Source of the DNA: Magnetococcus marinus MC-1
GTDB taxonomy: Bacteria; Pseudomonadota; Magnetococcia; Magnetococcales; Magnetococcaceae
Direction of reading: 5' to 3'
Assembly (NCBI RefSeq): GCF_000014865.1
Contig: NC_008576.1
Location: 4,655,582 to 4,719,581 of the forward strand
DNA: 64,000 nt
Shown here: one piece after another, positions 55,815-64,000 of the stretch
Position numbering within the stretch: the first letter of the stretch is position 1
Layout of the letters: the number at the start of each line of letters is the position of its first letter
Notes under the pieces: generated by a model
Seen by the model: only the letters and a program-made list of their open reading frames with translations
Databases searched by the model: none
Told to the model about the DNA's origin: nothing
Made by a program: the position numbers and the translations under genes

Positions 55815-56160
55815 ATGGATAAAGTCGAGCTAAGGTGATACACGGAGATAGTGGTCCTAACGATACTCATGTAATGCGTATCGCAGGCTGATCTCTGAGT
55901 TATCCAGGCAGAATACACCCACCCAAGCAACCCACAGTTGCATGCTTAAATTGACAGGAATCATAACATAGTTCGCTATGATTGGTAGAACCGATCTAAA
56001 CACCACGATCTAAGAGGTCCACAAGATGGCGTTATTTGCTGTAGTACTCTTTTATTGAACGCAAACCATGATCTTTGATGTCATAATGACTCATTAATAA
56101 TGAGCTCTGGTTGCATAATTCTATCTCTATACAGCTCTAATTTTTTCCACTTTCAGGACC
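55815..56160. other. Intergenic, no gene seen
   Basis: About 345 bases between the transposase remnant and the pyrimidine-rich array, AT-rich, without a supported gene or clear inverted repeat. Confidence 0.4.
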
Positions 56161-56748
56161 CGCTTCCGCTCTTCCCTCCCTCTTCCGCTCTTCCGCTCTT
56201 CCCTCCCTCTTCCGCTCTTCCGCTCTTCCCTCCCTCTTCCGCTCTTCCGCTCTTCCCTCCCTCTTCCGCTCTTCCGCTCTTTCCTCCCGCTTCCGCTCTT
56301 TCCTCCCGCTTCCGCTCTTTCCTCCCGCTTCCGCTCTTTCCTCCCGCTTCCGCTCTTTCCTCCCGCTTCCGCTCTTTCCTCCCTCTTCCGCTCTTTCCTC
56401 CCTCTTCCGCTCTTTTCTCCCTCTTCCGCTCTTCCCTCCCTCTTCCGCTCTTTCCCCCCGCTTCCCCTCTTCCCTCCCGCTTCCGCTCTTTCCTCCCGCT
56501 TCCGATCTTTCCTCCCGCTTCCGATCTTTCCTCCCGCTTCCGATCTTTCCTCCCGCTTCCCCTCTTTCCTCCCTCTTCCGCTCTTTCCTCCCTCTTCCGC
56601 TCTTCCCTCGCTCTTCCGCTCTTCCCTCCCTCTTCCGCTCTTCCCTCCCTCTTCTGCTCTTCCCTCCCTCTTCCGCTCTTCCCTCCCGCTTCCGCTCTTC
56701 CCTCCCGCTTCCGCTCTTTCCTCCCGCTTCCGCTCTTCCCTCCCACTT
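56161..56748. repeat. Pyrimidine-rich tandem array (19- and 27-bp units)
   Basis: About 590 bases almost free of A and poor in G on the plus strand. It begins with about four 27-base units (a 19-base unit plus an extra TTCCGCTC) and continues with about 25 copies of a 19-base unit of the type TTTCCTCCCGCTTCCGCTC, with variants carrying CCCTC, GATC or TTCTG. As 19 is not a multiple of three, the open frames on both strands cycle through all phases and give artificial-looking repeats (FPPASAL and GRKERKR). It is not likely to encode a protein. Confidence 0.95.
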
Positions 56749-57080
56749 CTATGATTGTCTATTTGGGTGTCATTGACGATATAATTATGATGATCAGCTA
56801 CAACCGGATGCTATACTATGATTCCAAAATCGCTGAATATTGATACCTATCCGGACATCATATGCTGATGGGTACACCATAAACCATTGTGCTTTTACTT
56901 GGTATCAACCGGAAGATTTTGACTATAGAGAACGTAGCGAAAAGAAGGATTAAGGGAGCGCTCTTAATACCAAAGGCTACTCCCTTAAATATGCTGTTGA
57001 GCATGGTCGTATGTGCATATCGAATACAAATCGGATTCTACTGGTCAATCATATTTTAATACGGATGGTTAACTACTTTT
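56749..57080. other. AT-rich spacer before rsmG 3-prime end
   Basis: About 330 AT-rich bases after the array. No supported gene, hairpin terminator or RNA gene is visible. Confidence 0.4.
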
Positions 57081-57740
57081 TTATTTCTTTTTAATAATAA
57101 CGATATTTACATCATGGCTATCAATTTTATACTCAACGATTTCTCCATTTTCATATTTATCTGACAGATCACTCTCTTCAAATTTTTCTAATTCAGCCTT
57201 ACATACAGGACCTTTTATTAGTACAAGACTTCCGCCATTTACTAAACATGGATCAGCCCAAGCGACTAGCTGGTTAATTTCCGCTAAGGCTCGTGACGTT
57301 ACAACATTGACGAGCGGTGCACCATCAAACCCTTTTTCAGTAAATTGTTTATTATAAATGCGTATGTTTTTTAAATTTAAATTTGCGCTCACATGCTTAA
57401 GGAAACTTACCTTCTTTTGGTCCTTTTCAACAAGGTGCATTTCAATATTACTACCAGACACAATTTGAAGCGGTAAACCTGGCAGACCAGCACCAGTACC
57501 CATATCTAAAACCGTACTACCCTGAACATAAGGTAATAATATGAGCGACTCAGCAATATGACGACTCCATATAGATTTTTCCGTGCTCTTTCCTATTAAA
57601 TTGATTTTTTTGTTCCAAAGAAGCAGCTCACTCACAAACTCAGCAAGTTTCTCATCAGAATATGGGTCAACTGATATGACATCCATATCTACACCCACCA
57701 ATTGCAACATGCTCTCGATTTCATATCGGAAATTTTCCAT
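57081..57740 (-). CDS. rsmG: 16S rRNA (guanine-527-N7)-methyltransferase
   Basis: Methylates G527 of 16S rRNA. The 219-residue protein has LLLWNKKINLIGKS, the SAM-binding VLDMGTGAGLPGLPLQIV, and the SRALAEINQLVAWA segment. It lies directly behind mnmG (one base gap), the usual pairing. Its DNA is markedly AT-rich and its protein Lys/Asn/Ile-rich, unlike nearly all other genes here, which hints at transfer or replacement together with mnmG. Confidence 0.95.
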   Translation of the reverse strand: MENFRYEIESMLQLVGVDMDVISVDPYSDEKLAEFVSELLLWNKKINLIGKSTEKSIWSRHIAESLILLPYVQGSTVLDMGTGAGLPGLPLQIVSGSNIEMHLVEKDQKKVSFLKHVSANLNLKNIRIYNKQFTEKGFDGAPLVNVVTSRALAEINQLVAWADPCLVNGGSLVLIKGPVCKAELEKFEESDLSDKYENGEIVEYKIDSHDVNIVIIKKK

Positions 57741-57741
57741 T

Positions 57742-59541
57742 TTATTTCAACCCAAGATAAATCAGAATATTCACAACAGAAGCTGGTGTAACGCCCTTTG
57801 TAGCAATCACATCTGCAACAGTACGACAATCCGATTTTTCTAATCTCAACCGAACTTCACTTGATAAACTAGCAACTTTTGACCAGTCAATCTCTTTAGG
57901 CAAAACATGTGACCGGTACTTTTCTACCCTAGAATTTTCGGCTATTATTTTCTTTTCATACCCGCTATAGATCAAATCATTTTTGTATATTTCTAGGACA
58001 TTTTTTGACAGAGCATCCAATTGCATCGCTTCACATACTTTTTCTAAATCACAATCGGTGCGTTTTAGAATTTCTGACACTGGCTGACCATTAATTTTAA
58101 ATTTTTGTGATAGATCTTCTAATAAATCATATTGTTTCTTTTTTGATAAATACTTCTCCCATCTTTTATGGCCCACCAATCCAAGTTCGTGACCAAGTGG
58201 CGTTAAACGCATGTCGGCATTATCTTCACGATGAACGATTCTTAACTCACTTCTAGATGTAAACATACGATAGGGCTCATCTACACCGCGCGTTACAAGA
58301 TCGTCTACCATAACTCCAAAATATCCATCATACCGTTCAAACCGGTAACTACTCTCTTTTTTTGCAAATCTCGCGGCATTAAGTCCTGCAATCATCCCTT
58401 GTGCTGCGGCTTCTTCATAGCCAGTTGTACCATTAATCTGACCAGCCAGATATAACCCATCATATTTTTTTGTTTTCAGCGTATGATCTAGCTCTGTTGG
58501 CATCACCATATCATACTCGATAGCATATCCAGGCTTAACAATCTGAGCGTTCTCTAATCCAACAATAGACCTTATCATTTGCCATTGAACATCAATCGGC
58601 ATTGACGTTGATACCCCATTTACATACATTTCATTTGTATTTTCACCTTCTGGCTCCAAAAACACTTGATGGACTTCACGTTCTTTGAACTTTTTTATTT
58701 TATCTTCAATAGATGGGCAGTAACGCGGCCCAACACCCTCTATCTGCCCTGAATACATGGCAGATCTGTGAATATTTTTCTCAATAATTTGCTTTGTTTC
58801 TTTTGATGTTTGGGCTATCCAACACGGCATCTCTGGTCTTTCAATTTTATCATGCATAAATGAAAACGGCGACGGAATCGCATCACCGTCTTGACGATTC
58901 AATTTTTCTATATTAACAGTACGCCCATCCAATCTAGGAGGCGTTCCTGTTTTAAATCTGGATATTTTTAAACCAAGTGACTTTATATTCACCGCTAATG
59001 GATGGCTCTCTTTATCGCCTAAACGCCCAGATGGAAATTTTCTTTCTCCGATATGTATCAGTCCATCTAAAAAAGTTCCTGTTGCGATTACTATTGCACC
59101 ACAACTATACACCTCATTCCAATCGGTCTTAACACCAACCACACAACTGTTTTTAATGATTAGCTCTACGACCTCAGCTTGCTTTATTTCAAGGTTTGCA
59201 CATGCATCTAATATTTTTTTCATGTTTTTCCTGTACGCCATTTTATCTATTTGCGCACGTGAACCATGTACAGCAGGACCTTTTCTTTGGTTTAATTTTT
59301 TGAATTGTATTCCACTCTGATCAGCTACGATCCCCATTACACCACCAAGTGCATCCAACTCCTTTACTAAATGGCCTTTACCAATTCCTCCTATGGCAGG
59401 ATTACAAGACATCTGACCGATCGAATCAATCACCTGTGTGCTTAATAATGTTCGACAACCCAATGTAGCTGCTGCATGAGCGGCCTCACATCCGGCATGC
59501 CCAGCGCCCACAACAACAACATCGAAGTGTTGATTAAACAT
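57742..59541 (-). CDS. mnmG: tRNA uridine-34 5-carboxymethylaminomethyl synthase, FAD subunit
   Basis: With MnmE it modifies the wobble uridine of several tRNAs. The 599-residue protein has the FAD-binding start [50 protein letters not shown], and the C-terminal [12 protein letters not shown] and TSRSELRI segments; it is near the short end of the family range. The gene is AT-rich (21 G or C in bases 59161-59220, for example), in contrast to mnmE beside it. It is followed by rsmG. Confidence 0.97.
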   Translation of the reverse strand: MFNQHFDVVVVGAGHAGCEAAHAAATLGCRTLLSTQVIDSIGQMSCNPAIGGIGKGHLVKELDALGGVMGIVADQSGIQFKKLNQRKGPAVHGSRAQIDKMAYRKNMKKILDACANLEIKQAEVVELIIKNSCVVGVKTDWNEVYSCGAIVIATGTFLDGLIHIGERKFPSGRLGDKESHPLAVNIKSLGLKISRFKTGTPPRLDGRTVNIEKLNRQDGDAIPSPFSFMHDKIERPEMPCWIAQTSKETKQIIEKNIHRSAMYSGQIEGVGPRYCPSIEDKIKKFKEREVHQVFLEPEGENTNEMYVNGVSTSMPIDVQWQMIRSIVGLENAQIVKPGYAIEYDMVMPTELDHTLKTKKYDGLYLAGQINGTTGYEEAAAQGMIAGLNAARFAKKESSYRFERYDGYFGVMVDDLVTRGVDEPYRMFTSRSELRIVHREDNADMRLTPLGHELGLVGHKRWEKYLSKKKQYDLLEDLSQKFKINGQPVSEILKRTDCDLEKVCEAMQLDALSKNVLEIYKNDLIYSGYEKKIIAENSRVEKYRSHVLPKEIDWSKVASLSSEVRLRLEKSDCRTVADVIATKGVTPASVVNILIYLGLK

Positions 59542-59615
59542 CTAAACCTCCAAAATTTGAGAAAACTGCTTTTTTCTGCTTTTTACGTTTTTCCGTAATC
59601 TTACACGCTATCGAC

Positions 59616-59631
59616 TGTTTCACGTGAAACA
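59616..59631. promoter_or_regulatory. parS site 1
   Basis: TGTTTCACGTGAAACA, a perfect 16-base palindrome identical to the consensus parS bound by chromosomal ParB. It lies between mnmG and mnmE, about 6 kb from parA. Confidence 0.95.
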
Positions 59632-59643
59632 CCCCTATTCCCG

Positions 59644-59659
59644 TGTTTCACGTGAAACC
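59644..59659. promoter_or_regulatory. parS site 2
   Basis: TGTTTCACGTGAAACC differs from consensus parS only in the last base. It starts 28 bases after the start of the first site and lies 4 bases before the mnmE stop. Confidence 0.93.
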
Positions 59660-59662
59660 TCA

Positions 59663-61069
59663 TCATTTCCCCACACAAAAACTGCTAAATACCATGCCTA
59701 ACACATCCTCATAATCCGTATTGCCCATTAATTGAGTTAATTGGTCAATACTCCTAGTTAATGGCTCAGCTACTAATTCCAGCCATTGGCCGTTCGCCAA
59801 CATTTCCTGTGCTTCTTCTATTAATACAATAGCTTGTTGTAATGTTTGCTGTTGTCGCAACTGCATAATAACGACCCCCTCCCCATGCTCAGGGAGTTGC
59901 TCCATACGTGCAACAATGTGTGCAACAACACTTTCTAACCCCTCCCCAGTATGGCATGACACCCCACATATTTGCTCTTCCGGCCAATCTTGCAAACACT
60001 CTGGGAGCGCCCCTTCCAACTGATCCAGCTTATTCCACACCCACAGCGCCTTCTCTTTGGGTAAACGCTGTAAGAGCGCTTTATCCTCAAGCGTCACACC
60101 AAGCTGCGCTTCTGCCACAAACACGATACCATCGGCCCGCTCTACCCGTTGCCAAGCGCGCTCAATACCAATACGCTCCACAGGGTCATCGCTCTCTCGT
60201 AAGCCGGCTGTATCCACCAATAAAATCGGTAGACCATGGATTTCTAGATTACTTTCGTTTAAATCACGGGTTGTTCCTGCTAAATCTGTCACAATCGCCC
60301 GATCCTCGCCTGACAGCGCATTAAACAGGCTCGACTTACCAACATTTGGCCGCCCCACGATGGCGAGTTCAAAACCATCCCGCATCTGTCGCCCAAGCTC
60401 CGCTGTACCCAGCATTTTTTTTATGCCCGCGTGCACATAAGCTAAACGATCCAATAGCCCCCCTTCGCTCTCCGGTTCAATATCCTCATCGGAAAAATCC
60501 AAGGCCGCCTCAAGATGCGCATAGGTAAGCACCAAATGATCTTTTAGCGCCATGAGATGCTCCGAGAGCGTTCCTGTCATCTGTCGCGATGCCTCCCGCG
60601 CCGCCCTTAACGAGGTCGCTTCAATGAGCCCCATCAATGCTTCGGCCTGCACCAAATCCATTTTATTATTAAAAAAAGCCCGCTTAGAAAACTCTCCAGG
60701 GTCCGCTGGCCGCACACCATGAGCCACCAATACTTCCATGATCCGTTTCACCACCACTGGGGCACCATGACCGTGCAACTCAACCATATCTTCACCGGAA
60801 AATGAGTGGGGATTAGGAAAATGCACCACCAACATATGATCCAACGGCACATCCGGGGCTTGGGGATCGATAAAATTCAATCGTCGCATCACACGGGGTT
60901 TAAACCCGCTTTCTGCCACCTTTTCACCCTTGGGGGTGTAAAGATAAGGAACCACCAGCGAAAGCACCCCAGGGCCGCTCAGGCGCAGCACCGCAACCCC
61001 TGAGGTACCGGGTGGCGTTGCCATACCAATAATGCAATCCTGCTCATGCAACAGTGGTGTGCGCAGCAT
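59663..61069 (-). CDS. mnmE: tRNA modification GTPase MnmE
   Basis: Dimeric GTPase partner of MnmG. The 468-residue protein has the N-terminal folate-binding domain (CIIGMATPPGTSGVAVLRLS), a G domain inserted in a helical domain (GRPNVGKSSLFNALSGEDRA, DLAGTTRD, VDTAGLRES, WNKLDQ) and the C-terminal catalytic CVGK. AAAGGAG precedes the ATG. The last 200 or so bases of the gene are AT-richer than the rest, so a composition boundary may fall inside its 3-prime end. Confidence 0.97.
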   Translation of the reverse strand: MLRTPLLHEQDCIIGMATPPGTSGVAVLRLSGPGVLSLVVPYLYTPKGEKVAESGFKPRVMRRLNFIDPQAPDVPLDHMLVVHFPNPHSFSGEDMVELHGHGAPVVVKRIMEVLVAHGVRPADPGEFSKRAFFNNKMDLVQAEALMGLIEATSLRAAREASRQMTGTLSEHLMALKDHLVLTYAHLEAALDFSDEDIEPESEGGLLDRLAYVHAGIKKMLGTAELGRQMRDGFELAIVGRPNVGKSSLFNALSGEDRAIVTDLAGTTRDLNESNLEIHGLPILLVDTAGLRESDDPVERIGIERAWQRVERADGIVFVAEAQLGVTLEDKALLQRLPKEKALWVWNKLDQLEGALPECLQDWPEEQICGVSCHTGEGLESVVAHIVARMEQLPEHGEGVVIMQLRQQQTLQQAIVLIEEAQEMLANGQWLELVAEPLTRSIDQLTQLMGNTDYEDVLGMVFSSFCVGK

Positions 61070-61135
61070 GGTGTAACACTCCTTTGTAACCCTCTAGACA
61101 GAGGGTGATGGCTTATTCTACCCCATTAAACCACG

Positions 61136-61167
61136 AATGGGATCCGGAGTTACCCCCGGATCCCATT
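61136..61167 (-). terminator. Hairpin between yidC and mnmE
   Basis: A perfect 12-base-pair stem (61136-61147 with 61156-61167, 8-base loop) lies 33 bases past the yidC stop. The T run is poor, so read-through into mnmE is likely. Confidence 0.55.
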
Positions 61168-61199
61168 ATGGTTACAGCAAAGCGATGACAGACGGTGGA

Positions 61200-62870
61200 T
61201 CAGCTAGGCTCATGTTCCATTTTTTTCATAATGTAGTACTGCTGGGAAATCGACAACACGTTGTTAACCAGCCAGTACAGCACCAACCCAGAGGGGAAAG
61301 AGAGGAACATCACGGTAAAGATCACCGGCAAAAACATCATAATCTTGGCCTGCATGGGGTCCGATGGCGTCGGGTTGAGTTTGCTCTGCAAAAACATAGA
61401 GCCGCCCATCAACAAGGGCAATACATAGAAGGGGTCCATCGCCGACAAATCAGGAATCCACAGCATAAAGGGGGCGTGGCGCATCTCAACCGAGAGGAAC
61501 AGCACTTTATAGAGGGCAAAGAACACGGGAATCTGCACCAAAATGGGCAAACAGCCCCCCAAAGGATTGACCTTATGGGTTTGGTAGAGCTTCATCATCG
61601 CTTCATTCATCTTGTTGCGATCGCTACCATGCAACTTTTTCAGCTCTTCAATCTTGGGTTGCAACTTCTTCATGGCGTTCATAGAGCGGTAGCTCTTGTT
61701 GGCCAGCGGGAAGAAAAGCAGCTTAATCGCTAAGGTCAACAGAATGATCGCCACCCCATAGTTGTGCACCACACTGTTGAAAAAGTTGAGCACCTTAACC
61801 AAAGGCTCTGCCAAAAAGTGAAACCAGCCATAGTCAATGGAGCGCTCCAAAGAGAGGTTAGAACGCTCTAAAGTAGAGATCTCTTTAGGACCAATAAACA
61901 GGTCATAATCCACCGCTAAGGATTGCCCCGCAGGAATGATCACGCTGTTTTCCACCATACCAACACGATAGTTGGGGCGATCATAATCGAAGTAGTAGCG
62001 GCGGGGCTGGGCCTCTGGGGGCAAGGGTTTTGCCACCATTGCCGCCAGGAAATATTTATCGCTAAAACCGGTCCAACCCCCATGCCCCTTCTCGCGCAGA
62101 TCCTGAGCCGTCAAATCTTCATAGCTGTGCTGATAACGCTCACCATTTAAGTAAGCCATGGGTCCCTGAAAATCCGACATAGCCAGCATGGACTGGCTGT
62201 TAATCACAGGAATACGCTTAAATTGGCTGTAATGGTAGACACCCAAAGCCGCCGCGCTGTTGTTGATGAGACGATCCTCTACCTTGAACAGGTAGCTACC
62301 CTGGGCAAAGGAGAACAGCTTCTCAAACACAATCCCTTCCCCATTATCCCACACCAACTTAAATTCACCAGCCCCCTGCAAGCTCTCTTTACCGATCAGT
62401 TGCCACTGGGTGTTTGCATCGGGGGCTTTGATCGCACTGCCAGCCACCGGTAGAAAACCGCTCTCCTGATAAAACGATTCAACTTGGCTTATCCCCATAA
62501 AGCTAATGGGTTTACCCCCCAACACATCGGTGTGTTGAAGAAAATCCATTCCCACCAAACGGCCACCTTGTAGGCTCAGGGAGCCTTCGACCAGATCGTT
62601 TTTAAAATGCAATAGGCTCTTGGCATCGGTATTGATCAACGGCTGGCTCATGGCCTGTTGAGGAGCCGACCCAGCCATACCCTCCACAGGGGGGGGCAAG
62701 GCGTCAGCAACCGGGGCCGTGGAGGCGAGGGGTGCAGGAGCACTGCTCTCACCGGATTGTACCTGCTCACCCGTTAACTCCGCAGGGGGATACTTCCAGG
62801 CCATATAGAACTGAAAAGCGGTGAGCAGAACAAAAGAGAGTACAATGGCAGTGAGTGTGCGCCGATCCAT
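61200..62870 (-). CDS. yidC: Membrane protein insertase YidC
   Basis: Inserts and folds inner-membrane proteins. The 556-residue protein is the Gram-negative form: an N-terminal span (LTAIVLSFVLLTAFQFYMAW), a large periplasmic beta domain (about 60-340), and the conserved five-helix part with YGWFHFLAEPLVKVLNFF, MKKLQPKIEELKKLHGSDR, and the final spans (FMLWIPDLSAMDPFYVLPLL). It is followed by mnmE after a hairpin and preceded by yidD. Confidence 0.97.
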   Translation of the reverse strand: MDRRTLTAIVLSFVLLTAFQFYMAWKYPPAELTGEQVQSGESSAPAPLASTAPVADALPPPVEGMAGSAPQQAMSQPLINTDAKSLLHFKNDLVEGSLSLQGGRLVGMDFLQHTDVLGGKPISFMGISQVESFYQESGFLPVAGSAIKAPDANTQWQLIGKESLQGAGEFKLVWDNGEGIVFEKLFSFAQGSYLFKVEDRLINNSAAALGVYHYSQFKRIPVINSQSMLAMSDFQGPMAYLNGERYQHSYEDLTAQDLREKGHGGWTGFSDKYFLAAMVAKPLPPEAQPRRYYFDYDRPNYRVGMVENSVIIPAGQSLAVDYDLFIGPKEISTLERSNLSLERSIDYGWFHFLAEPLVKVLNFFNSVVHNYGVAIILLTLAIKLLFFPLANKSYRSMNAMKKLQPKIEELKKLHGSDRNKMNEAMMKLYQTHKVNPLGGCLPILVQIPVFFALYKVLFLSVEMRHAPFMLWIPDLSAMDPFYVLPLLMGGSMFLQSKLNPTPSDPMQAKIMMFLPVIFTVMFLSFPSGLVLYWLVNNVLSISQQYYIMKKMEHEPS

Positions 62871-62891
62871 GATTCACCAAGATTGTGAGGT

Positions 62892-63101
62892 TTAAGGGAC
62901 GGGATCATACCCGCCTGGATGCCAGGGATTGCACCGCAAAACGCGCCGAAAGGCAAGCCATGATCCCTTTATTGCCCCATGTTTTTGTAACGCCTCAATC
63001 GCATACTGAGAGCATGTGGGACTGTGGCGGCATGAAGGCGGCAGTACGGGTGAGATAAACAGTTGATAAAAGCGAACAAGCAGAACAAGCAGACGACCCA
63101 T
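62892..63101 (-). CDS. yidD: Membrane protein insertion efficiency factor YidD
   Basis: A 69-residue protein with an amphipathic N-terminus ([19 protein letters not shown]) and the invariant cysteine pattern [16 protein letters not shown] and [13 protein letters not shown]. YidD sits at the inner face of the membrane and helps YidC-dependent insertion. It lies between rnpA and yidC as usual. The ATG at 63101 is preferred; a GTG at 63116 would overlap rnpA. Confidence 0.95.
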   Translation of the reverse strand: MGRLLVLLVRFYQLFISPVLPPSCRHSPTCSQYAIEALQKHGAIKGSWLAFRRVLRCNPWHPGGYDPVP

Positions 63102-63112
63102 GGTTTGTGCTC

Positions 63113-63505
63113 TCACTCTACCCGGTCACGCCAGTGGGGTTTGAACAATCGGTTGAGCTCCCCCCGCAGGGCATCGTTATCCATACTGGCAGCACGGTTA
63201 CGGGCGATAAGCACAAAGTCCCGTCCAAAGGCCAAGCGCTGACGGTTGCTGCGAAACAGCTCACGGGCCACCCGCTTGATGCGGTTACGCACATAGGCTT
63301 TACCAACCTTACGGCTAACGGTCAGTCCAACCCGAGGATCCGCCCCACTGCCATCGCGGCTATAGAGCACAAAAGCACGGCTTTGCACGCGATTTTGTGC
63401 GGCCAAAACCTGACGAAACGCCTTGGCAGTAAGCAGCCGGGCTGACTTAGGAAAGCAGGCCCGCTGGGGAGCGTGCGGTGATGCGTCGTTCAATGCAGCC
63501 CTCAT
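63113..63505 (-). CDS. rnpA: Ribonuclease P protein component
   Basis: Protein cofactor of RNase P, which cuts tRNA 5-prime leaders. The 130-residue basic protein has the family motif [19 protein letters not shown] and [12 protein letters not shown]. The N-terminal 15 or so residues are longer than the usual [13 protein letters not shown] start, so the true start may lie slightly downstream. It follows rpmH after a gap with a long hairpin. Confidence 0.95.
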   Translation of the reverse strand: MRAALNDASPHAPQRACFPKSARLLTAKAFRQVLAAQNRVQSRAFVLYSRDGSGADPRVGLTVSRKVGKAYVRNRIKRVARELFRSNRQRLAFGRDFVLIARNRAASMDNDALRGELNRLFKPHWRDRVE

Positions 63506-63570
63506 CGCGATGGCGCAGCCGGTCGTACTCTACCCTAATAGAGCGCAAACACTCCATGCGGGCAGACACG

Positions 63571-63603
63571 GCAAACCACGAACCATCATGGTTCGTGGTT
63601 TGC
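63571..63603 (-). terminator. Hairpin between rpmH and rnpA
   Basis: A perfect 15-base-pair stem (63571-63585 with 63589-63603, 3-base centre) lies about 50 bases past rpmH. There is no T run; it may be a partial terminator or processing site that lets rpmH be expressed above rnpA. Confidence 0.6.
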
Positions 63604-63652
63604 GGATATCCATGCATTTTATGCCGAGCGGGTCGGCAGGCGCAGCCGTTTT

Positions 63653-63787
63653 TTACGGAATAAGCGCCTTGCGGCCCTTACGACGACGCGCGGCCAGCAC
63701 TTTACGACCATTTTTGGTCGCCATGCGGGCACGGAAACCATGGGTACGTTTACGACGAATTTTACTGGGTTGGAAAGTCCGTTTCAC
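63653..63787 (-). CDS. rpmH: 50S ribosomal protein L34
   Basis: A 44-residue highly basic protein, [20 protein letters not shown] followed by [20 protein letters not shown] and ending ALIP, the standard L34 sequence. It starts with GTG, and GAGGGGAACC provides the ribosome site. It opens the rpmH-rnpA-yidD-yidC-mnmE series, which in most bacteria is transcribed away from oriC/dnaA. Confidence 0.96.
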   Translation of the reverse strand: MKRTFQPSKIRRKRTHGFRARMATKNGRKVLAARRRKGRKALIP

Positions 63788-64000
63788 GGTTCCCCTCCTC
63801 TATATGGGGGTTTAGCGGAAGATGTTCAAACAGCGCTGTGGCGGCGGTATTGTGGGGCTCCCTGCCCGCACCGACACGCCTCCAAAACGTTCCAAACCCG
63901 CTTAAAACCAGGAAGGAACAGGGGGGTGCGCCGTCTTATGTGCACAAGTCGTTTGACGAAAACGCACCATTGTAGTGAAAGTTACTCAAGGGTCAAGTAA
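63788..64000. other. Upstream region of rpmH at right edge
   Basis: About 210 bases that should contain the rpmH promoter. I do not see a cluster of DnaA boxes here; the origin, if near, lies beyond the window. Confidence 0.4.

Noticed and set aside
56100..56843. Long frames on both strands through the pyrimidine-rich array
   Set aside because: They arise because the repeat lacks stop codons in all phases. The proteins are simple permuted repeats with no signal, fold or ribosome site.
63788..64000. oriC with DnaA boxes
   Set aside because: No cluster of TTATCCACA-type sites is visible; only the neighbouring gene order suggests that the origin is close.

Overview
The window reads as a chromosomal segment from a sulfur-oxidising, Gram-negative proteobacterium. 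It carries soxXYZA, a TusA/DsrE2 pair, a probable sulfur-globule coat protein, a porin and LptM/lysA/dapF. The right end has the classic origin-proximal order parB-parA ... rsmG-mnmG-mnmE-yidC-yidD-rnpA-rpmH, so oriC/dnaA probably lies just past base 64000. Gene content, moderate GC and protein style suggest a magnetotactic-coccus type organism (Magnetococcus-like, deep alphaproteobacterial). That is recognition and inference; I could not check it against a database.

Bases 1-10600 hold scattered single genes: an RsmC-like methyltransferase, a CsgD-like regulator, 6-phosphogluconolactonase, a Tyr/Gly/Pro-rich secreted repeat protein, a WGR protein overlapping an MBL-fold hydrolase, a JAMM peptidase overlapping larE, and a 1143-residue membrane protein made of a kinase-like domain that appears catalytically dead, an acidic linker, one membrane span, a coiled coil and three SPOR domains. 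From 10600 to 16700 come folD and the sulfur region: a DUF302 protein with Met-rich repeats, soxA-soxZ-soxY-soxX and a SoxW-like thioredoxin on the minus strand, a second thioredoxin-fold protein divergent from it, then an orphan ABC ATPase. No soxB or soxCD is present here.

From 17300 to 29800 there is a TPR-sulfotransferase gene and then a long minus-strand information-processing block: ftsB, then rimP-nusA-ylxR-infB, a terminator, ylxP-rbfA-truB, rpsO-pnp. From 30000 to 47550 are pyrE, a degenerate DegT-like gene, thiC, ygfZ, an FMN-dependent oxidoreductase, priA, an intact DegT aminotransferase, dapF-lysA-lptM-argH and argG-argF-argD. The 38-codon lptM-type lipoprotein gene between lysA and argH is easily missed. 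From 47800 to 52000 are dsrE2-tusA, a small membrane protein, a DUF3576 lipoprotein and a highly expressed-looking porin.

The accessory part is 54000-59900. Between parA and rsmG lie an 18-unit 15-bp tandem array, a decayed transposase and a roughly 590-bp pyrimidine-rich array of 19- and 27-bp units. The adjoining rsmG and mnmG genes are strikingly AT-rich compared with everything around them. Two parS-type palindromes sit between mnmG and mnmE. Together these suggest that the parA-mnmE interval has been rearranged or partly replaced.
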